The notes under the pieces: model-generated
Database searches by the model: none
Seen by the model: the letters and a program-made list of their open reading frames with translations, nothing else
What the model was told of the DNA's origin: nothing
Shown: one piece after another, positions 50,231 to 50,716 of the stretch
Numbering within the stretch: the stretch's first letter is position 1
Layout: each line of letters opens with the position of its first letter
Origin: Pseudomonadota bacterium
Lineage (GTDB): Bacteria > Pseudomonadota > Alphaproteobacteria > Sphingomonadales > Sphingomonadaceae
Assembly (NCBI GenBank): GCA_023433305.1
Contig: JAEZCZ010000060.1
Location: 1 to 50,716, forward strand
Direction: 5' to 3'
DNA length: 50,716 nucleotides
Program-made: the position numbers and the translations under genes

Positions 50231-50716
50231 TTATCCTGCTCCGGGAAAATCGACCAGCAGATCGTATGCCGCCGGGTCGGCGATTCCGGGCAGGCGCAGC
50301 CCGCTCCTGAGCAGGAAGGCGTGGCGGACGATCTCCGCCTGCTGCTCGATCCCGTACTGTTCGAGCTTCCAGCCCGGCTTGAGGCTGTAATCGTAGCGGC
50401 ACCAGGGATGGCGGTGCAGGATCAGGTACCAGTCGCCTCGAGCCTGAGTCTGCCAGACGTGCGTCATTTCATGGATGAACAAGCCCTGGCGATGCGGGCG
50501 CATAGCCGAGAAATCGTCGCAATAAGCGTCGCCAAGCGGGTGAAAATGAAGGTGCCCGCGCGGCGCCATCGTGATGCGGCGGGGCTGGAACGGAAAGAAC
50601 TTGCGGCGACGGATCGTCACCTTGGCGTAATCGATCGCATCGCCGAAGACGCTCCGGGCGAGGGCGACCTCTCCTTCGCTGAGCCGGCGCTCGCCGCCGA
50701 TCGGGCAGGCGAGCGC
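50231..50716 (-). CDS. Vgr-related protein with HEXXH motif, N-terminus off the window
   Basis: The frame is open to the right edge (in-frame GTG at 50620 is internal), so the gene is truncated by the window. About 160 residues are present. HEMTH (LFIHEMTHVWQTQARGD) is a zinc-metalloprotease-type motif; HLHFHPLGDAYCDDFSAM and PWCRYDYSLKPGWKLEQYG are typical of proteins annotated as vgr-related in sphingomonads. Start 24 bases after (upstream of) the PH-domain gene in the same direction, probably one operon. Confidence 0.75.
   Translation of the reverse strand, partial: ALACPIGGERRLSEGEVALARSVFGDAIDYAKVTIRRRKFFPFQPRRITMAPRGHLHFHPLGDAYCDDFSAMRPHRQGLFIHEMTHVWQTQARGDWYLILHRHPWCRYDYSLKPGWKLEQYGIEQQAEIVRHAFLLRSGLRLPGIADPAAYDLLVDFPGAG

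Noticed and set aside
1..50716. CRISPR arrays, rRNA genes, complete insertion sequences, further GAAC-N7-GAAC boxes
   Set aside because: I found no regularly spaced repeats, transposase genes or rRNA segments; other LexA boxes were looked for by eye in intergenic regions only and none was seen.

Overview
The window is high-GC chromosomal DNA, very probably from a member of the Sphingomonadales (Alphaproteobacteria). I infer this from direct-repeat LexA boxes of the alphaproteobacterial type (GAAC-N7-GAAC), a large TonB-dependent receptor, a DUF6152 protein, a Vgr-related protein, and the housekeeping order rdgB-rph // hrcA-grpE. I cannot name genus or species from the sequence.

Left part (1-14.4 kb). 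A partial OmpA-like porin is followed by a cassette that looks like an SOS mutagenesis/repair locus. It holds a PA0069-type radical SAM gene with its own LexA box, an amidase, and then a rightward operon with a second LexA box. The operon encodes a DNA-modification/repair radical SAM protein with a C-terminal helix-hairpin-helix, a TIGR03915-UdgX fusion (uracil-DNA glycosylase-like, with the GEQPGDQED and KRRLH motifs), and the error-prone polymerase DnaE2. The usual partners ImuA and ImuB are not in the window. An extensin-like protein follows, then a phosphate-uptake pair (DUF47 + PiT) with RidA, then pirin and an NRDE protein.

Accessory middle (14.4-30.8 kb). This stretch carries gene remnants and transferred-looking genes: a possible decayed restriction-subunit fragment, an APC permease, a LacI/esterase/GH3 glucosidase carbohydrate cluster with a perfect palindromic operator, and a subtilase with a disrupted 5' end that resembles the protease of IetAS-type defence pairs. 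A TonB receptor, a DUF6152 protein and a fused tandem-MarR regulator come next. A tyrosine integrase then sits directly against the 3' end of the first of two tRNA-Glu genes.

Right part (30.8-50.7 kb). This is mostly core metabolism: recJ, a MOSC protein, leuA with a Leu-rich leader ORF and alternative RNA stems, yceI, an I78-type inhibitor lipoprotein, ilvC, ilvN and ilvB (ilvB preceded by a terminator-like hairpin inside its 5' leader), miaA and serB with overlapping 5' ends, a DUF418 membrane protein, rdgB, rph, hrcA and grpE. A small HEPN-like gene, a bacterial indoleamine 2,3-dioxygenase homologue, a PH-domain membrane protein and a partial Vgr-related metalloprotein close the window. 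No CRISPR array, rRNA or complete insertion sequence was seen.
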